From Solen grandis (Eukaryota; Mollusca; Bivalvia; Adapedonta; Solenidae), in NCBI GenBank assembly GCA_021229015.1, contig CM037789.1, forward strand, positions 30,680,971-30,744,970: a DNA stretch of 64,000 nucleotides, written 5' to 3'. A model generated the notes under the pieces. It did no database searches. It was not told where the DNA came from and was given only the letters and a program-made list of their open reading frames with translations. Below, piece by piece: positions 1-11,638 of this stretch. Every line of letters starts with the position of its first letter. The first letter of the stretch is position 1. Both the position numbers and the translations under genes were made by a program.

Positions 1-225
1 ATGTTCAAGTAATATAGCACTGTAGCACTGTCACTTTTAAGAAATCGTTGCAGAAAAGCAAGGGCTTCTTTTTTACCTTTCATTCATTTAATGTCTTCTT
101 CAGACAATATAAGTTCTTATCACATAATAAAATTCCAAAGAAGTGCTCATACCCTTCAAATGTATTGGCTAATTTTGCATATAGCAAATGCTGCTAAAAG
201 TGGTACATGTATCAAGATTAGAATC

Positions 226-1055
226 CAGTGGTCACGCGATTCCTCAATGTAGCGATTCATTGAATACCAGCGATGGCTTGAGCTACAAGCCCGGTCCCTT
301 GATTTAGCCCTTCTTATTCTATATAAACTTATGGGCGATTCTTCAAACATGCGATTTTGGATTCCTCAAGCCCCGTTCTTGGTCTCTAGATAGTATAATC
401 TATATTTCTATGCGATTCATCGAAGTCGATATCAAAACCTACCTATATCTCCTTGACAACCATACTCCAGCTCTATGACCACCTGTAATTAACACCTTGG
501 TCAAGATGGTTTTCTTTTTGTTTTCACACATTGTCAAACCTCCTTAGAGTACATTGGTGAATCGTTATATCAACACGGACATGTAGAAAGTATTTTCGCA
601 CCTACTGATCATGTAACAAACTGTGATGTGTCTGCATGATTAATCACTTGTCATTAAAGGAGACGATTTTGTTTGTTTGAGTGTTGTTCTTTTTCTCTGT
701 AATCATTGATTTTAAGAACAACGGTATAAGTGTTAATTACAAGAATGTAAAAATTATGCAACGCCGTCATACACAAACTAAAAGAAAGGGTTTCAATCGT
801 ATTATCTGTAAAAAAAGAACTTAATTCTCACAATGAAAGCTATGATCGTGTTATTTTGTATTTTTAACATATATTATGTTTATAAACTTTTATTAAAGGC
901 TAAACATAACAAAATAATTTCTGAAAAGACGATGTTGAGGTATCAATAAATGTAAATGTATTGAATTTTGACACATAAATAATTCCTCGAATACGGCGAT
1001 TCTTCGACTTTTTTTTGCAGATCCCGCCTGACCTCGAGGAATCGCGTGACCACTG
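226..1055 (+). mobile_element. Tc1/mariner-like MITE, copy 1
   Basis: About 830 bp with terminal inverted repeats: cagtggtcacgcgattcctc at 226-245 and its complement gaggaatcgcgtgaccactg at 1036-1055. No transposase is present. Internal sequence matches copy 2 at 5462-6223. The CAGTGG terminus resembles Tc1/mariner ends. Confidence 0.85.
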
Positions 1056-1296
1056 TATACTGTCATCATGAAATATTTCCACCTTTTTAGGGGTACTATG
1101 TATCTTAACAGAACCTTTATTGATCCATGCATACAAGACACCCATAAATTCAGTGGTATTTGGAAATCCTCCCAACTTCTAACAGTATGATGGTACATGT
1201 TTATGACAACCTGCCTGGAATTCCATCAATAATACTTAGTGCTAAGAAAAACTTAAATTCTTGAAAAGGGTTAAACACATTCAACACATCCTGTTT

Positions 1297-1493
1297 AGTT
1301 TAAACTTATTTATTTTACGTCGATTGGGAAACAAGTTCTTACAACTTATACTAATCCCTTTTGACGGTTCCTGGGTTGGACCAGTACTTTGCGCCTGGGA
1401 AGGTCATGAATAATTCTTGCCTCCAACGGGGTTCGAACCCAAAACCTTTGGATCCGCAATCGGATACGTTACCACTGGACCACGGCGCCCTCT
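1297..1493 (-). mobile_element. tRNA-derived SINE (family C) with 11 bp target duplication
   Basis: Read on the minus strand it begins gggcgccgtggtccagtgg (A-box-like) and contains gggttcgaacccc (B box), followed by a conserved body. Direct repeats acatcctgttt flank it at 1286-1296 and 1494-1504. It is not a functional tRNA: the acceptor stem does not pair. Confidence 0.85.
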
Positions 1494-1998
1494 ACATCCT
1501 GTTTTACACTATTTAAGAACATGACCACGTTGTCAAAAATTATTACCTTATAACAGACAATATTTGTTAACAAACAAATTAAAAGAATTGGGACCAGTAT
1601 TTTAATCATAGAGAAAAAAAAAAGAAATATGCCATAAAGTTTAACAGTATTACTTGGTCCTAGGTAAAGTGGAATTGACCCATTACCCTATCCATCCACA
1701 ATTCATCCTCATTTTCCCTTTAAAGTAGCTAATAAACAGAGTAGAGCTGTCCATGTTGACCCTAAATTATCTGAGTCCAACATGTAACACACATTTTTCA
1801 AAATGATTCTTTGAAAATATCAAATGGTCACTTGACTCCTATTTGAAAAAAAAAGGTAAACCTCAGATTGCTTCACTAGAGTACCATTAGCTGTTTGAGA
1901 TAATGAATTAAAAAGAGGACAGGGCAGGATGCAACAAGTGAGATTCCTATATAATCCCCCTGTTCTCAATCTCAAAGTGAAGAATGGGTATACATGTA

Positions 1999-2117
1999 AC
2001 AAGAGTGTTCCATGGAACATGTGTGTCACCTGCTGAAGCGAGACGTTAAAAGTGTGACAGACGGACAGCAGAAAAGTTATCCCTTTGTGTCACCCCTGCT
2101 TACAGTAGGTGACACAA
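1999..2117 (-). mobile_element. Short GTGTCACC MITE, copy 1
   Basis: About 120 bp, same family as 28065-28195 and 50050-50166. One end is a foldback of ggtgacac around the gcttacag/ctgtaagc block, the other reads aacaagagtgttcc. It ends about 35 bp from AP3B exon 7. Confidence 0.7.
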
Positions 2118-2150
2118 AAAGTAGAAACAGCAATAATTAACAAAGCCTAC

Positions 2151-2332
2151 CTCAGAGTTCGGGTTGATGAACTGTGTGCGTGCATAACGGGTAAGCATGT
2201 TAATGATGACAACTTGACCCCATTCCTCTACGTCCACCAGGAGATTGCAGAGCTTCCGATAATTCTTGTGGATCAGTCAATCCTTTCCGGACAAACCTCC
2301 TCAAATGCCTGGATAGCACTGCCAGCCACAAG
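2151..2332 (-). CDS. AP3B1: AP3B exon 7, with a one-base deletion
   Basis: 182 nt where 183 are expected. It encodes [19 protein letters not shown], then loses frame: the minus strand reads GGATTGACTGATCC where conserved Asp-Leu-Ile needs one more base, giving an immediate TGA. Shifting by one base restores the family sequence ([20 protein letters not shown] and onward to NPNSE) up to a good GT donor. Both splice sites and the remaining codons look functional, so an assembly error or allelic indel is more likely than a dead gene. Confidence 0.88.
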
Positions 2333-5300
2333 CTAAAAAGTAATACACAATAATTGTATAATCCCTAATAAGTTCCTATAAGTTCCTCCGTTGGGCTTCT
2401 CTTTCCATAAAAAAAAATCTTTAAAACATCTTATGAAAAAGATCCTAATAAAATGGTTCTCTCCTCCCCTCAAGCTGACCTTTTCAGTTTTTACTGATGT
2501 AATCAAAATTGACTTACATGTTATCAAATAGCTACAGTAGCATAATTGGGGTAGTCAATGGTTGACCTGGTATATGCAAAAGAACATGAGGCACTGCTGG
2601 CAGAGATGGTGTCTAAAGTTTCAATACTAAAAACTGGAGAAAAGCATTCATCAAATTGCAGTGAAATACACTGGGATAATTAGGGTCAGCTTGTTTGGTG
2701 AAGCTAAATGTGTATCTATAAGGTGTTTTCATCCACCTTGATAAACTTGACCTTGACTTGTTAATCCCGTTTCAGCTATCAACCTGATAGCATGGGTCCT
2801 TATTTACTTCCATGAAGCTTAAATTGATAACTTACATGGAAAAAGATATTTACACAATATATATGTCTCCCTTTTTTATCTATGTGAAGTTTAAAGGTAA
2901 TCAAACAATTGTTGAATTATAATCATAGTCCTTCAATGAAGATGCAAGCATCCATTGCTTTTGGAATCATAGGCTATTTTGCTCCGAATCTATAAAGGCT
3001 TGGATTTACTACAAAATTCCCACAACCACTTGATGGACCATGATCACAATTTAATGATGGATGGATTACCTTAAACATCATGTGCATGTTTTCATTATCT
3101 GAGATTCACCAACAAGACATAAACTTTATATTTTCTGTTTTCATTGGCAGTAAACTTGTACTAAACCGTTTGTTTCTTCAACTTTTCACTTACTGTTGTT
3201 TTATCACCCAGCAATTTCTCTATCACTTCAACAAGCTGATCTTTTTGTTCAGGATCAAGACTGAAAATAAAAACAGATGTGACAGTTATAAAAGTAGTCA
3301 CTTCAGGGTTCCCTTAAGTCAGCCAAACTCAAGGATCAAAATTTTCCAAAGATGTTAACAGAACAATATTTTGAAGACTTGTGGCTCTTCTTCTTATTAT
3401 TTTAGTGTAAATTTGACACCTGGCCACTCATTTCCAAGGGCCAAAAAGCACCATTTCTGAAATTTAAACTACCGACATTGAGCTGACAGCAGATTTTCAA
3501 ATCAGAAAAATCAATAAATAGAATGTAACTCATAGATTTGAATATATGACTTAGTGAGGTAAAGGTTAAATCATGTTACTAGTATATTGTCATTCTCCAT
3601 AACAACTGGAGTGTAGAGACAAGGACCTACACTGTCTATAGCGTCAACCCTTTCCCTCATAGAGGAAACCATGAAAAGACCTATGCGAACAGCATAAAAC
3701 CAGATCAGCCTGCGAGTAACTCGCAGGCTGATCAGGTTTTATGCTGTTCGCTGCTCCTCAGTGGTCTGGAAATGAGGATATTGTAATTAAATTTGGTAAG
3801 GTTTAACTGTGGTTTTCTGCAGATCAGGCTTTATGTGGTACCTACTGAGTGCGTCAAAATGAGTCTATATGAGGGAAAGGGTTAAAAACCAGATCAGCCT
3901 GCGAGTAACTCACAGGCTGATCAGGTTTTATGCTGTTCGCTGCTCCTCAGTGGTCTGGAAATGAGGATATTGTAATTAAATTTGGTAAGGTTTAACTGTG
4001 GTTTTCTGCAGATCAGGCTTTATGTGGTATCTATTGAGTGCGTCAAAATGAGTCTATATGAGGGAAAGGGTTAATCCAATGTTCTTTATCATATTGTATA
4101 ATTCAAGAATCATTATAACATAGTTTGAAACTCTAGACCCAAAACTGGATTTTCCTTGAGATTTTTAAATGGGTGGTCAATTGACTCCATCATATAGATA
4201 GACTTCAAAAATTGGGGGTGGGGGAATTTAGGCAAAAGTTTGGGTGAAATTAGACATTAGAATGCGTTAGAGAAATTTAGTTATCATACATTGTCACACA
4301 GTTACAATCTGTGTCAATATAATGAAATGTCCTAAGACTACAGGTACCAAGCAACTCGTGTTTTTATACACATCTGCTATTTTCATACATATCAAATATA
4401 TATTTTTATACAAATTTGTTATTTTCATACACTATACATATATACCTTTTTTCCTAAATTTGCAATTATCATACATTTAACATACATATTTTCAAATACA
4501 TTTGCTTCTTCTATCATTTTTGTACCAAAATCAAACAGAAACCTCTTCCCATTTTTCAAGTCACATGACAAATTCTGAGGTTATATAAACCCTTTGCTGA
4601 ATGGGGAATTAGGCACCCATCAATCCAAAGGATCTGAACTTGTAAAATTATATTATCTATTATCTGATGGAAAATAACTTTCCAGCAAGGGTTATTACAA
4701 TTCTCCATTACCAAAACCTACTCACCTGTACAGTTTAGGAATGGCGTGCGCAGCTGTTTTCCTCACATACGGCGACATGTCCATCACAGACTCCTTGATA
4801 GCCATCATCATGATAGGCGCAATCATGGCCACACGGATACTGGACAGGACACGCAAGGCGCTGGCTCTAATAAGCTGGTTTGGATCCTATAGAACACGCT
4901 TAATATTTTATTTTAGTTTTGTATTATTGTTTTCACTTAGTGAATGACAATGCATTTGGTTTTTTCATAAAAATTTCCACATGTGTTCTGGATCACATTT
5001 TTTTCAATGGTAAATTTACACCTTGGGTTGAAAATCTGGGTGTAAATTTTAAGGGGATTAAAAACTCAAAGACCTTGTTTCCTATTTTAAATCACTGCAT
5101 TTTCCCTTTTTCAATTTCAAATTTAAGCCATGAAAACCCAGACACCCATTTGTTTTGAAAATATTTGGGGTGTTTTTGGCATGTCATTTTTCTTACTGGA
5201 TACTGTTTAGGATTCTTTGGGGGAACTGTTATGACAAAAATCATTCTTTTTGCCACTCAATCCAAACTATCCAAGCCTAGATTTTGACATGTTTTACATA

Positions 5301-8300
5301 GATGGACTCATGTGGGGGTGGAAATTACCCAGATGTAGGCTGGTTATATATCGCATTTACACTTCATTTTAATGCTTACATTAAGATATTGTAAACCAAG
5401 TCAATGTATATTCCGATAGCCAATCAAAGCATGTTTATTCTTTGTTTAAATTTCCCTGATACAGTGGTCACGCGATTCCTCAATGAGGAGATTCATTGAA
5501 TACCAGCGATGACTCGAGCTACAAGCCCGGTCCCTTGATTTAGCCCTTTTTTAAATTTTGGATTCCTCGAGCTCCGTCCTTGGTCCCTAGAGAGTATATC
5601 CTATATGATTTCTATGCGATTCCTCGAAGTGGATATCCTTGACAACCATACAACCTGTCCCTGTAATTAACACCTTGGTCGAGATGGTTTTCATGAGAGT
5701 ACATTGGTGAGTCGTAATATCAACATGGCCATGTAGAAAGTATTTTCACACTTCTGATCATGTAACAAACTGTCACGGGTCTGCATGATTAATCATTTGT
5801 CATTAAAGGATCCGATTTTGTTTGTTTGTGTGTTGTTCCTTTTCTCTGTAATCATTAATTTGAATAACCACGATATAATTTTAAGTGTTTATTACAAGAA
5901 TGTGAAAAATACGCAACGCCGCCATATACACAAACTAAAAAAAGGGGGTTTCAATCAAATTATCGGTAAAAAAGAACTTATTTCTGACTTAATTCTCACA
6001 ATAAATGTTATTATCGTGTTATTTTTGCATTTTTAAACATATCTTATGTTTATAAAGCGTTATTAAGGCTAAACGTAACAAAATAATTACTGAAAAGACG
6101 ACGTTAAGGTATCAATAAATGTAAATGTATTGAACTTTGACACATAAATTATTCCTCGAATACGGAGATTCTTCGAGTTTTTTAGCAGATCCCGTCCGAC
6201 CTCGAGGAATCGCGTGACCACTGTATATATTTTGCCTTTTGACAGACAAGTTTTCCATCACTGGAATTTTTGTATGCACCATTTTGGATATGAGATACAA
6301 CTTGCGTGAAAGAGAATTTGTATGTGTGAATTATACAACATTTAACGTGAATGGGAACAATGACAGGAGAAGATGCCACTAATAAAGAAGGAAAAAATAC
6401 TTAGAATTATAGATTTAAAACTAGTCTATCACAATGCTTTTTTAGAACAAAGAAACAATACCACAATTGACATGCTTTTGAATGGCACCATGGTCTAATG
6501 GTAGAACTAAGGACTTTGTCATGTCTTTCCTAAGAATTATACACCAGATCTATTTAGAACCATGGGAATGAAATATGTTTAGTGTAGAAACATGTTTTTT
6601 GATTAATCATTAAGTTTAACCCTTTTACTGTTTAACCCTTTTACCAACTGAATACATAAAAAATAACTTTTATCTTTTTAAAAACACAACCATTAATTCT
6701 CTGTACTTTAACAACAGAAATGATGTGTATTTCAAATCACTAAAATAATATCGGACTAAAACGAGAATTTTGATAAAGAATTTTTCAAATAGACCCAGAC
6801 TTGAACCACCCACCTTGAGAGCCCGCTGGAATGTGCTGATGGACAGAAGTGCCAGATCCTGCTGCTCCTCAGCATACCTGGTCAGGTAGACGTATACCAA
6901 CTTCTTTACCTGCCAACAAAAAATACCTGTGTTTTTTCTCACCTTCTTGAGAACGGGACAAGGCATTATATAAGTACTGCTAAAATTTGTGCTATCAATG
7001 AAAGTAATGAATACCCAAGCCACAAGGACAGCACCTGAAAGGAAGGAACTGTCTGATATGTGTCCTAGACAAATGGGTAAATCACATCATTTAAGGGGGG
7101 AGATTGAAACTAGGCTAAGTGCCTATATTTATATAAGCACTTAGCCTAGTTTTGGTCTCACCCCTTGATCTATAAATTAGATTTTTAAACCCACCTCTAG
7201 ATTCTTTGAGACAACATTTTTCACCACTGCTGGAAATAGATCAGAGGCATCTTTACCCTTGGCAACCATCTGCAAAACAAACATAAACAGGAGACCATAA
7301 TAAGTCATAAACCAGGACTTTCAATCGTCTGAACACATAGGATAATAAGATGTTTAAGGTACAGAAGGTGCCATAAAAACATATAATATTAGAAGCAAGA
7401 TTTTTTTAGCCATGATGTATCCAAGGTGCCAATTACTTGTTCAATTCTCAATAAGTTGTAAGAACTTGTACCCCAATCAACATATATAAATTTTTAATAT
7501 AATCAACACTTTAGAGATTTTTCCTGAAGGGAGAGGTTTTGAAATAAGTTAAAAATGTTCTAGGATATTTTGTAATTAAATGTAAAAAGCACATTAAAAA
7601 TCTTTCTAAATATATGCATATGCTTTTTTTTTTCCAGACAATAAATGGTTTGCTTTGACGAAATATTGAACTTTTCCCAGTGAAGCTACTGGATATGCCT
7701 CACTAAAAAAGCTATAAGGGAAAAGTGTGTTAAAAAAAGTGTTTTTTTTTGTTTTTTTTATAATATAGTCTACGACTCCATCTAAAAGGTTAGTAACCAT
7801 GTAGAATCCTGTATGATCATTGAGATGACTATTTTCCTTCAACACTGACAAATCTATGCAACAGTTTCAGGGAGAGATTTTTTTCCCGTTAATTTCATTC
7901 AAGAAAACTGAGTCATATTGTATTTTTCAACTGGTCATAGGAAATAATTAAAATATGACAAGGAAATATAGTGTTCCTTTAAACAATATTCAGTTGCTGA
8001 AATAAGGGTGATGAAAAAAGTGTGACAAAAAGTGACAGACAGAGGATGGAGAAGTGATCTTTATTTGTCACCTCTGCTTAAAGCAGGTAACACAATAAAC
8101 CGTGTCACATTTTTATTGCTGAATCTCATCAAGTGTGAACTTACCCCAATTATTCTTTTCATTGCATCCAGTTTCTGAGCATCCTTGTTGCTGTCTAACA
8201 TGATCTTCAAGTCTTCATGTCTTTAAAAGAAATACATATAGATATAAATATAAACCTATGTCAACAAAAATACAGATACTTTAGGTAAGCTGCTTTAGAT

Positions 8301-9910
8301 AAATTTGCTCAGTCTTAATTGAAAAAAAAATTGGTACACTGGTTGTTGATTTTTTTCCAGACTGAGTGTTGTCAAGAGAATAACTGAAGCGAGTGATTTT
8401 GACAGCAATGACAAAATCTCTGATGAGGGTTTTTGGAATGTTCTGTACTGTTTGATAATCATTTAATCAAATTGAAACAAAAATATATTTAAAAAAAAAA
8501 ATCAAGTAACTGGTGTTGCACACAACACATGAGTCCCTTAACAGTGAGGTGCCTGAGTAACAGTGATTTTCCTGTTACCATAGCAACCAGAATTTTGGTC
8601 TGAGAAAAAACAACAACAAAGTGACGTGCAGAATCTCCATACTGCCATCTTATCATATAACAAGTTTCAAAATATTATCTTAAACGGTTTTTAGGTTATT
8701 GCGGGATCCAGATTTCAAGACAGGCGGAAGGCAAACCTATAGCCCACCCTGGTGTAAACACCAGTAAGGGACCAAAAAAACATTAACAAATTATTAAAAT
8801 CTAACAAATTATATTAAACTTAATTCTTTTAACAGTTGAAAAAAATAGTAAAATAAGCAGTAAACAGCATTGAGTATGGGGATTTGAACCAAAGTCATCA
8901 CCTCTTTTTATTATTAGCTATTTAAAGAACCACAGCCAATTATCCAATGGCAGCTAGGCATTATGTGAGATCTTAGATTAGAATTTTTAAAAATGAAAAA
9001 TCTTGACAATCTGTATGATCTTTTATAGAAAAAATTCCCCTAACTGCCAAAGGTTAGATTCTTCACCATAGCCAATTTACAGTCATACCTACTTAGCTAA
9101 CTTGCATTTCATTAACAATTCAGTCTAAGGAATGTTATAAAACAATCATATTAAATTTTAATTTTCATAAAGCATACAAACTTAACAGTATAAATATTCA
9201 TTAAGCAAGTGTACAGACCATGAAATACTGTTTATTTTGATAACAGGTCAATAAAATGTTCTGATAGAATATTCTATCTTGGTAGATTTTATTTTAATGA
9301 CCCAAAGATTTTAAATAATCCTTATGTCAGAATGTATATATTTTTTTTCCCCAATTTGAAAACCAGTTCTCATTTAAAAACCTTAAACTGTCAATTAAAC
9401 TCAGTTTCCCCATCATTGATAACTAGAAAGTTAGAAATGGAATATTATTAGGCATCTTCCAAATAAATGTTTGTGTCAAAACTTAGGGAAAAAGACTTCT
9501 GCCTGCAGGTTTCTCTATTATAAAAAGAAAACCAGTCAATAACCGTGCAGCATACAAGGATAAATGGATTTAATTATGGTATTAAGCTCAACTTGCCACG
9601 ATTTATTTTCAAACGACTGCATATGTCATTGGCATTAAAATGCAATAATATATGACTCGTTTTAAAAAGGGTTCATACACCAATTGCATCACATCATATT
9701 GAATTAAACCGGTGAGTATCGTTATTTCTAAAAGTAAACCCATTAAGAGGGGGTGGGATATCATGTGACGATTGTTTACCGCTTGTATTCATTGTTAAAG
9801 AAACTGCTGCTGGCTGGGTCACTGGCCAAATCTGCATCCCCACTGCCTGTTGAAGATGGAGGTCTATCATTGTATCCTGTGGATGCCTGAAATCCACCAT
9901 TTCCAGACAT
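2151..9910 (-). CDS. AP3B1: AP-3 complex subunit beta, N-terminal part (7 exons, partial)
   Basis: Large beta subunit of the AP-3 adaptor, which sorts cargo from endosomes to lysosomes and related organelles. Seven exons on the minus strand join in phase: 9910-9780, 8220-8145, 7269-7195, 6909-6814, 4886-4726, 3260-3194 and 2332-2151. They give about 263 residues of the Adaptin_N (HEAT-repeat trunk) domain. Recognisable family segments are [65 protein letters not shown] and [20 protein letters not shown]. The start ATG (9910-9908) is the first in frame after an upstream TGA and precedes a polar, Ser/Gly-rich leader typical of AP3B. The hinge and ear lie off the left edge. The family usually has about 1,000-1,100 residues, so roughly a quarter is here. 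A single orthologue of vertebrate AP3B1 and AP3B2 is expected. The last exon has a frameshift (see its entry). Confidence 0.93.
2892..3074. mobile_element. MITE with AAGGTAATCCATC ends, copy 1
   Basis: About 183 bp ending tgatggatggattacctta, with a degraded aaggtaatc at the other end. Same family as 24975-25173 and 39223-39415. Confidence 0.7.
3194..3260 (-). CDS. AP3B1: AP3B exon 6
   Basis: 67 nt, phase 2 to 0. It encodes [20 protein letters not shown] and then KTT, with a pyrimidine-rich acceptor (tttattttcag on the minus strand). Confidence 0.93.
3646..3883. mobile_element. Hairpin MITE (AACCCTTTCCCTCAT family), copy 1
   Basis: Terminal inverted repeats aaccctttccctcatag and ctatatgagggaaagggtt. 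Near the left end lies a near-perfect palindrome, 3685-3751, with about 32 bp arms (gcgaacagcataaaacc ... ggttttatgctgttcgc) and one mismatch. Confidence 0.88.
3884..4072. mobile_element. Hairpin MITE, second unit fused to copy 1
   Basis: Starts inside the element at aaccagatcagcctgcgag and runs to the same right end. It lacks the left terminus, so with the unit before it the structure is a head-to-tail dimer sharing one junction. Confidence 0.82.
4726..4886 (-). CDS. AP3B1: AP3B exon 5
   Basis: 161 nt, phase 0 to 2. It encodes [19 protein letters not shown], then a Met-rich helix ([11 protein letters not shown]) and [16 protein letters not shown], all characteristic of AP3B. Confidence 0.95.
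5462..6223 (+). mobile_element. Tc1/mariner-like MITE, copy 2
   Basis: About 760 bp, ends cagtggtcacgcgattcctc and gaggaatcgcgtgaccactg, flanked by TA on both sides (gata/tata) as expected for Tc1/mariner. It is colinear with copy 1 and has small indels. Confidence 0.88.
6814..6909 (-). CDS. AP3B1: AP3B exon 4
   Basis: 96 nt, phase 0 to 0. It encodes [20 protein letters not shown] and then [12 protein letters not shown], one of the best conserved parts of beta adaptins. Confidence 0.95.
7107..7152. repeat. Perfect 16 bp inverted repeat
   Basis: aaactaggctaagtgc at 7107-7122 is exactly complementary to gcacttagcctagttt at 7137-7152, with a 14 bp AT-rich loop. It lies in AP3B intron 3-4 and is probably a very small foldback element. 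Confidence 0.8.
7195..7269 (-). CDS. AP3B1: AP3B exon 3
   Basis: 75 nt, phase 0 to 0. It encodes [18 protein letters not shown] and then VVSKNLE, matching the AP3B segment ahead of the KKLVYVYL helix. Confidence 0.92.
7990..8097 (-). mobile_element. Decayed GTGTCACC MITE
   Basis: tgtcacctctgcttaaagca with flanking gtgacag sequence matches the family at 28065, in reverse. It lies about 50 bp from AP3B exon 2. Confidence 0.5.
8145..8220 (-). CDS. AP3B1: AP3B exon 2
   Basis: 76 nt, phase 2 to 0, with consensus AG and GT on the minus strand. It encodes [20 protein letters not shown] followed by KRIIG, the first adaptin helix pair. A remnant of the GTGTCACC MITE lies about 50 bp away on the 3' (intron) side. 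Confidence 0.92.
8502..8775 (-). mobile_element. Foldback-type repeat, copy 1 of 2
   Basis: About 270 bp with blocks gtaactggtgttgca, tagcaaccagaattttggt, gcagaatctccatactgcc and ggtgtaaacaccagtaaggg. The reverse complement matches 21044-21296. Confidence 0.7.
9780..9910 (-). CDS. AP3B1: AP3B exon 1 (coding start)
   Basis: 131 nt from the start ATG to a GT donor (+ strand ac at 9778-9779), ending in phase 2. It encodes a polar leader finishing [10 protein letters not shown], which joins to HEDLK in the next exon. An in-frame TGA lies upstream with no ATG between, which fixes the start. Confidence 0.88.
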
Positions 9911-10817
9911 TTTTCTAACGTCAACTTGCCAGCTGTCAATGCCTGTACTTCCGGTTTTATTTGGAACATTCGGACTTCATCACTACAAGGAGAGCAAACT
10001 CCACAACTGTAAGGGGAGGTAACTACTGCGTTCATCGGTCACTCGGAGTACTCGGCGCTCTATAAGGTCTATATTTAGCTTTCAATTGTCATATTTCTTT
10101 TCAATCATTTTTTATTTTATTTGTGTAGAAAATTTTTAATAGATGTCATATCAAGAATATATTTTTTTTTCGTATGTAAAATCAAATCAAGATATTTACA
10201 GTGAAACGCAACACACTTATTCCATAATTTGTGTCATACAAAGCTACCATAAAAACTGAGTTGTAATACACGTGTGGACATGAAGTGTATATATACAATG
10301 TGATATCCTAACAAGTTTGAGAGATCCGGAGGATGTGGGTTCTCAATTCAAATACCACCCATACCATATTTGCTCTCTCTTTTTTATTTTTTCTGCCAAA
10401 AATGATACATTTTATTTCCATTGTATAAAACCCAGTTTGAGATATGCAATGTACAAAATCAAATTCAAATGTTTAAATGTGATGTCTTTTTGATAATGAC
10501 TGAATTAATTTATTAAACGCATCTATATTTCTAAAAGAACGAACTGATTTCTGTGTCAGATCTAATTGTCACCTTTGCAATGTATACTGTGTATCACAGT
10601 TATTCAGTAACCACACAGTAGTTGTTTTATTTTTGTTTATAAATAAATAAAATTGCACAGCTCGCGAGAATTTAATACGGTGAATCCACCGAAATTGAAC
10701 AAATCTAAAAAATAGTAACAATTCTGAAGAACACTCTCGCCGTGTAGTGGGTTCCTCTTACTGTTGAAAGAAGAAAAAAAAGAAAAGTCTACTCTTCTGG
10801 GGAACAAGAGTGTTACA
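9911..10817. other. AP3B 5' UTR and upstream region
   Basis: No coding exon. The 5' UTR probably occupies roughly 9911-10050. No TATA box or other defined site could be recognised. The rest is AT-rich. Confidence 0.45.
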
Positions 10818-10825
10818 AAGAAAAG

Positions 10826-11630
10826 GGGTATGACTAAAACATGAAAGGAACGAAAGGGACGAAAGGAACTTATTAAAATGGTATTTTCAAGAGAAAATTG
10901 CTAATAGTCATGTTTTTATTGTGGATTGTTAAAATACTAAATAATATTTATAAAATTCGTAAACTTTAAGTCCAGTATTGTTCATTTTTTGTTAATATAT
11001 AATTTATAAGACATACGGCATGCCTGCTTAATTCCTTTCGTTCGCTTCAAATACACGTGTATGTATATACGAATACAACAAAAGAATAAAAAATTATTCG
11101 GTTAAGACTAAATTAGCTGTTGTTATTATTAAATACGATTTATATTACAAAAAAGATCTTATATGTAACACTTGACACCATACTTATGGGGAAAACAAGT
11201 TATTTATATTTTCCATTTTCCTTTCGCAGCCCCGGTGAAACGGGCGGGTCTAAATTGCGGATCCACGGGGCCTGGGTTTAGAAAATGCTATATATATTAG
11301 TGATTAAATAATTTTAATACTACCTCCATTAATATTTAAAGTATGATATTGTAATAAAATTCTATTTATTTATTTTCCAAATATTTAATTTTGGCATATA
11401 TTAGTGATTTAATGATTTAAGGAGCGAAAGGAACTATCGTAACACTTCTGGAACATAGGGAAGACTCAAAAATAACATTTTATCATCGAATTTTATTAAA
11501 CGTGATGGCTTTTCATATTTCATAGATCAAAAACTAAAGTATTACATTTTTGTTGTGATAAAAAATCACTTTCATGTTTTTTGTTAGTTCCTTTCGTCCC
11601 TTTCGTTCCTTTCGTGTTTTAGTCATACCG
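10826..11630. mobile_element. hAT-like non-autonomous transposon with 8 bp target duplication
   Basis: 805 bp. Terminal inverted repeats of about 44 bp with two mismatches (gggtatgactaaaaca ... tgttttagtcataccg). Each arm carries a purine-rich gaaaggaacgaaaggg block. Perfect direct repeats aagaaaag flank it at 10818-10825 and 11631-11638. Subterminal copies of the gaaaggaac block lie at about 11025 and 11421. No transposase frame. An 8 bp duplication is the mark of the hAT superfamily. Confidence 0.9.
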
Positions 11631-11638
11631 AAGAAAAG

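Larger units (their letters stand above)
1..2150. other. AP3B intron 7 sequence, repeat-rich
   Basis: No exon of AP3B or another gene was found. It holds a Tc1-like MITE (226-1055), a minus-strand SINE (1297-1493) and a GTGTCACC MITE (1999-2117). The rest is AT-rich DNA. Confidence 0.6.

Noticed and set aside
893..1198. Open frames of 91 and 101 codons on the minus strand
   Set aside because: They lie across the right end of the Tc1-like MITE and show no recognisable domain; one reappears at 6112-6379 in the other MITE copy.
1430..1493. Possible tRNA gene on the minus strand (good A and B boxes)
   Set aside because: Acceptor stem does not pair and the sequence continues into a SINE body with target duplications, so it is a SINE head.
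6484..6520. ggcaccatggtctaatggtag resembling a tRNA 5' half
   Set aside because: No B box or closing acceptor stem follows; at most a fragment.
9694..10035. 113-codon open frame on the minus strand overlapping AP3B exon 1
   Set aside because: It is out of frame with the AP3B start at 9910 and reads across the donor into the intron.
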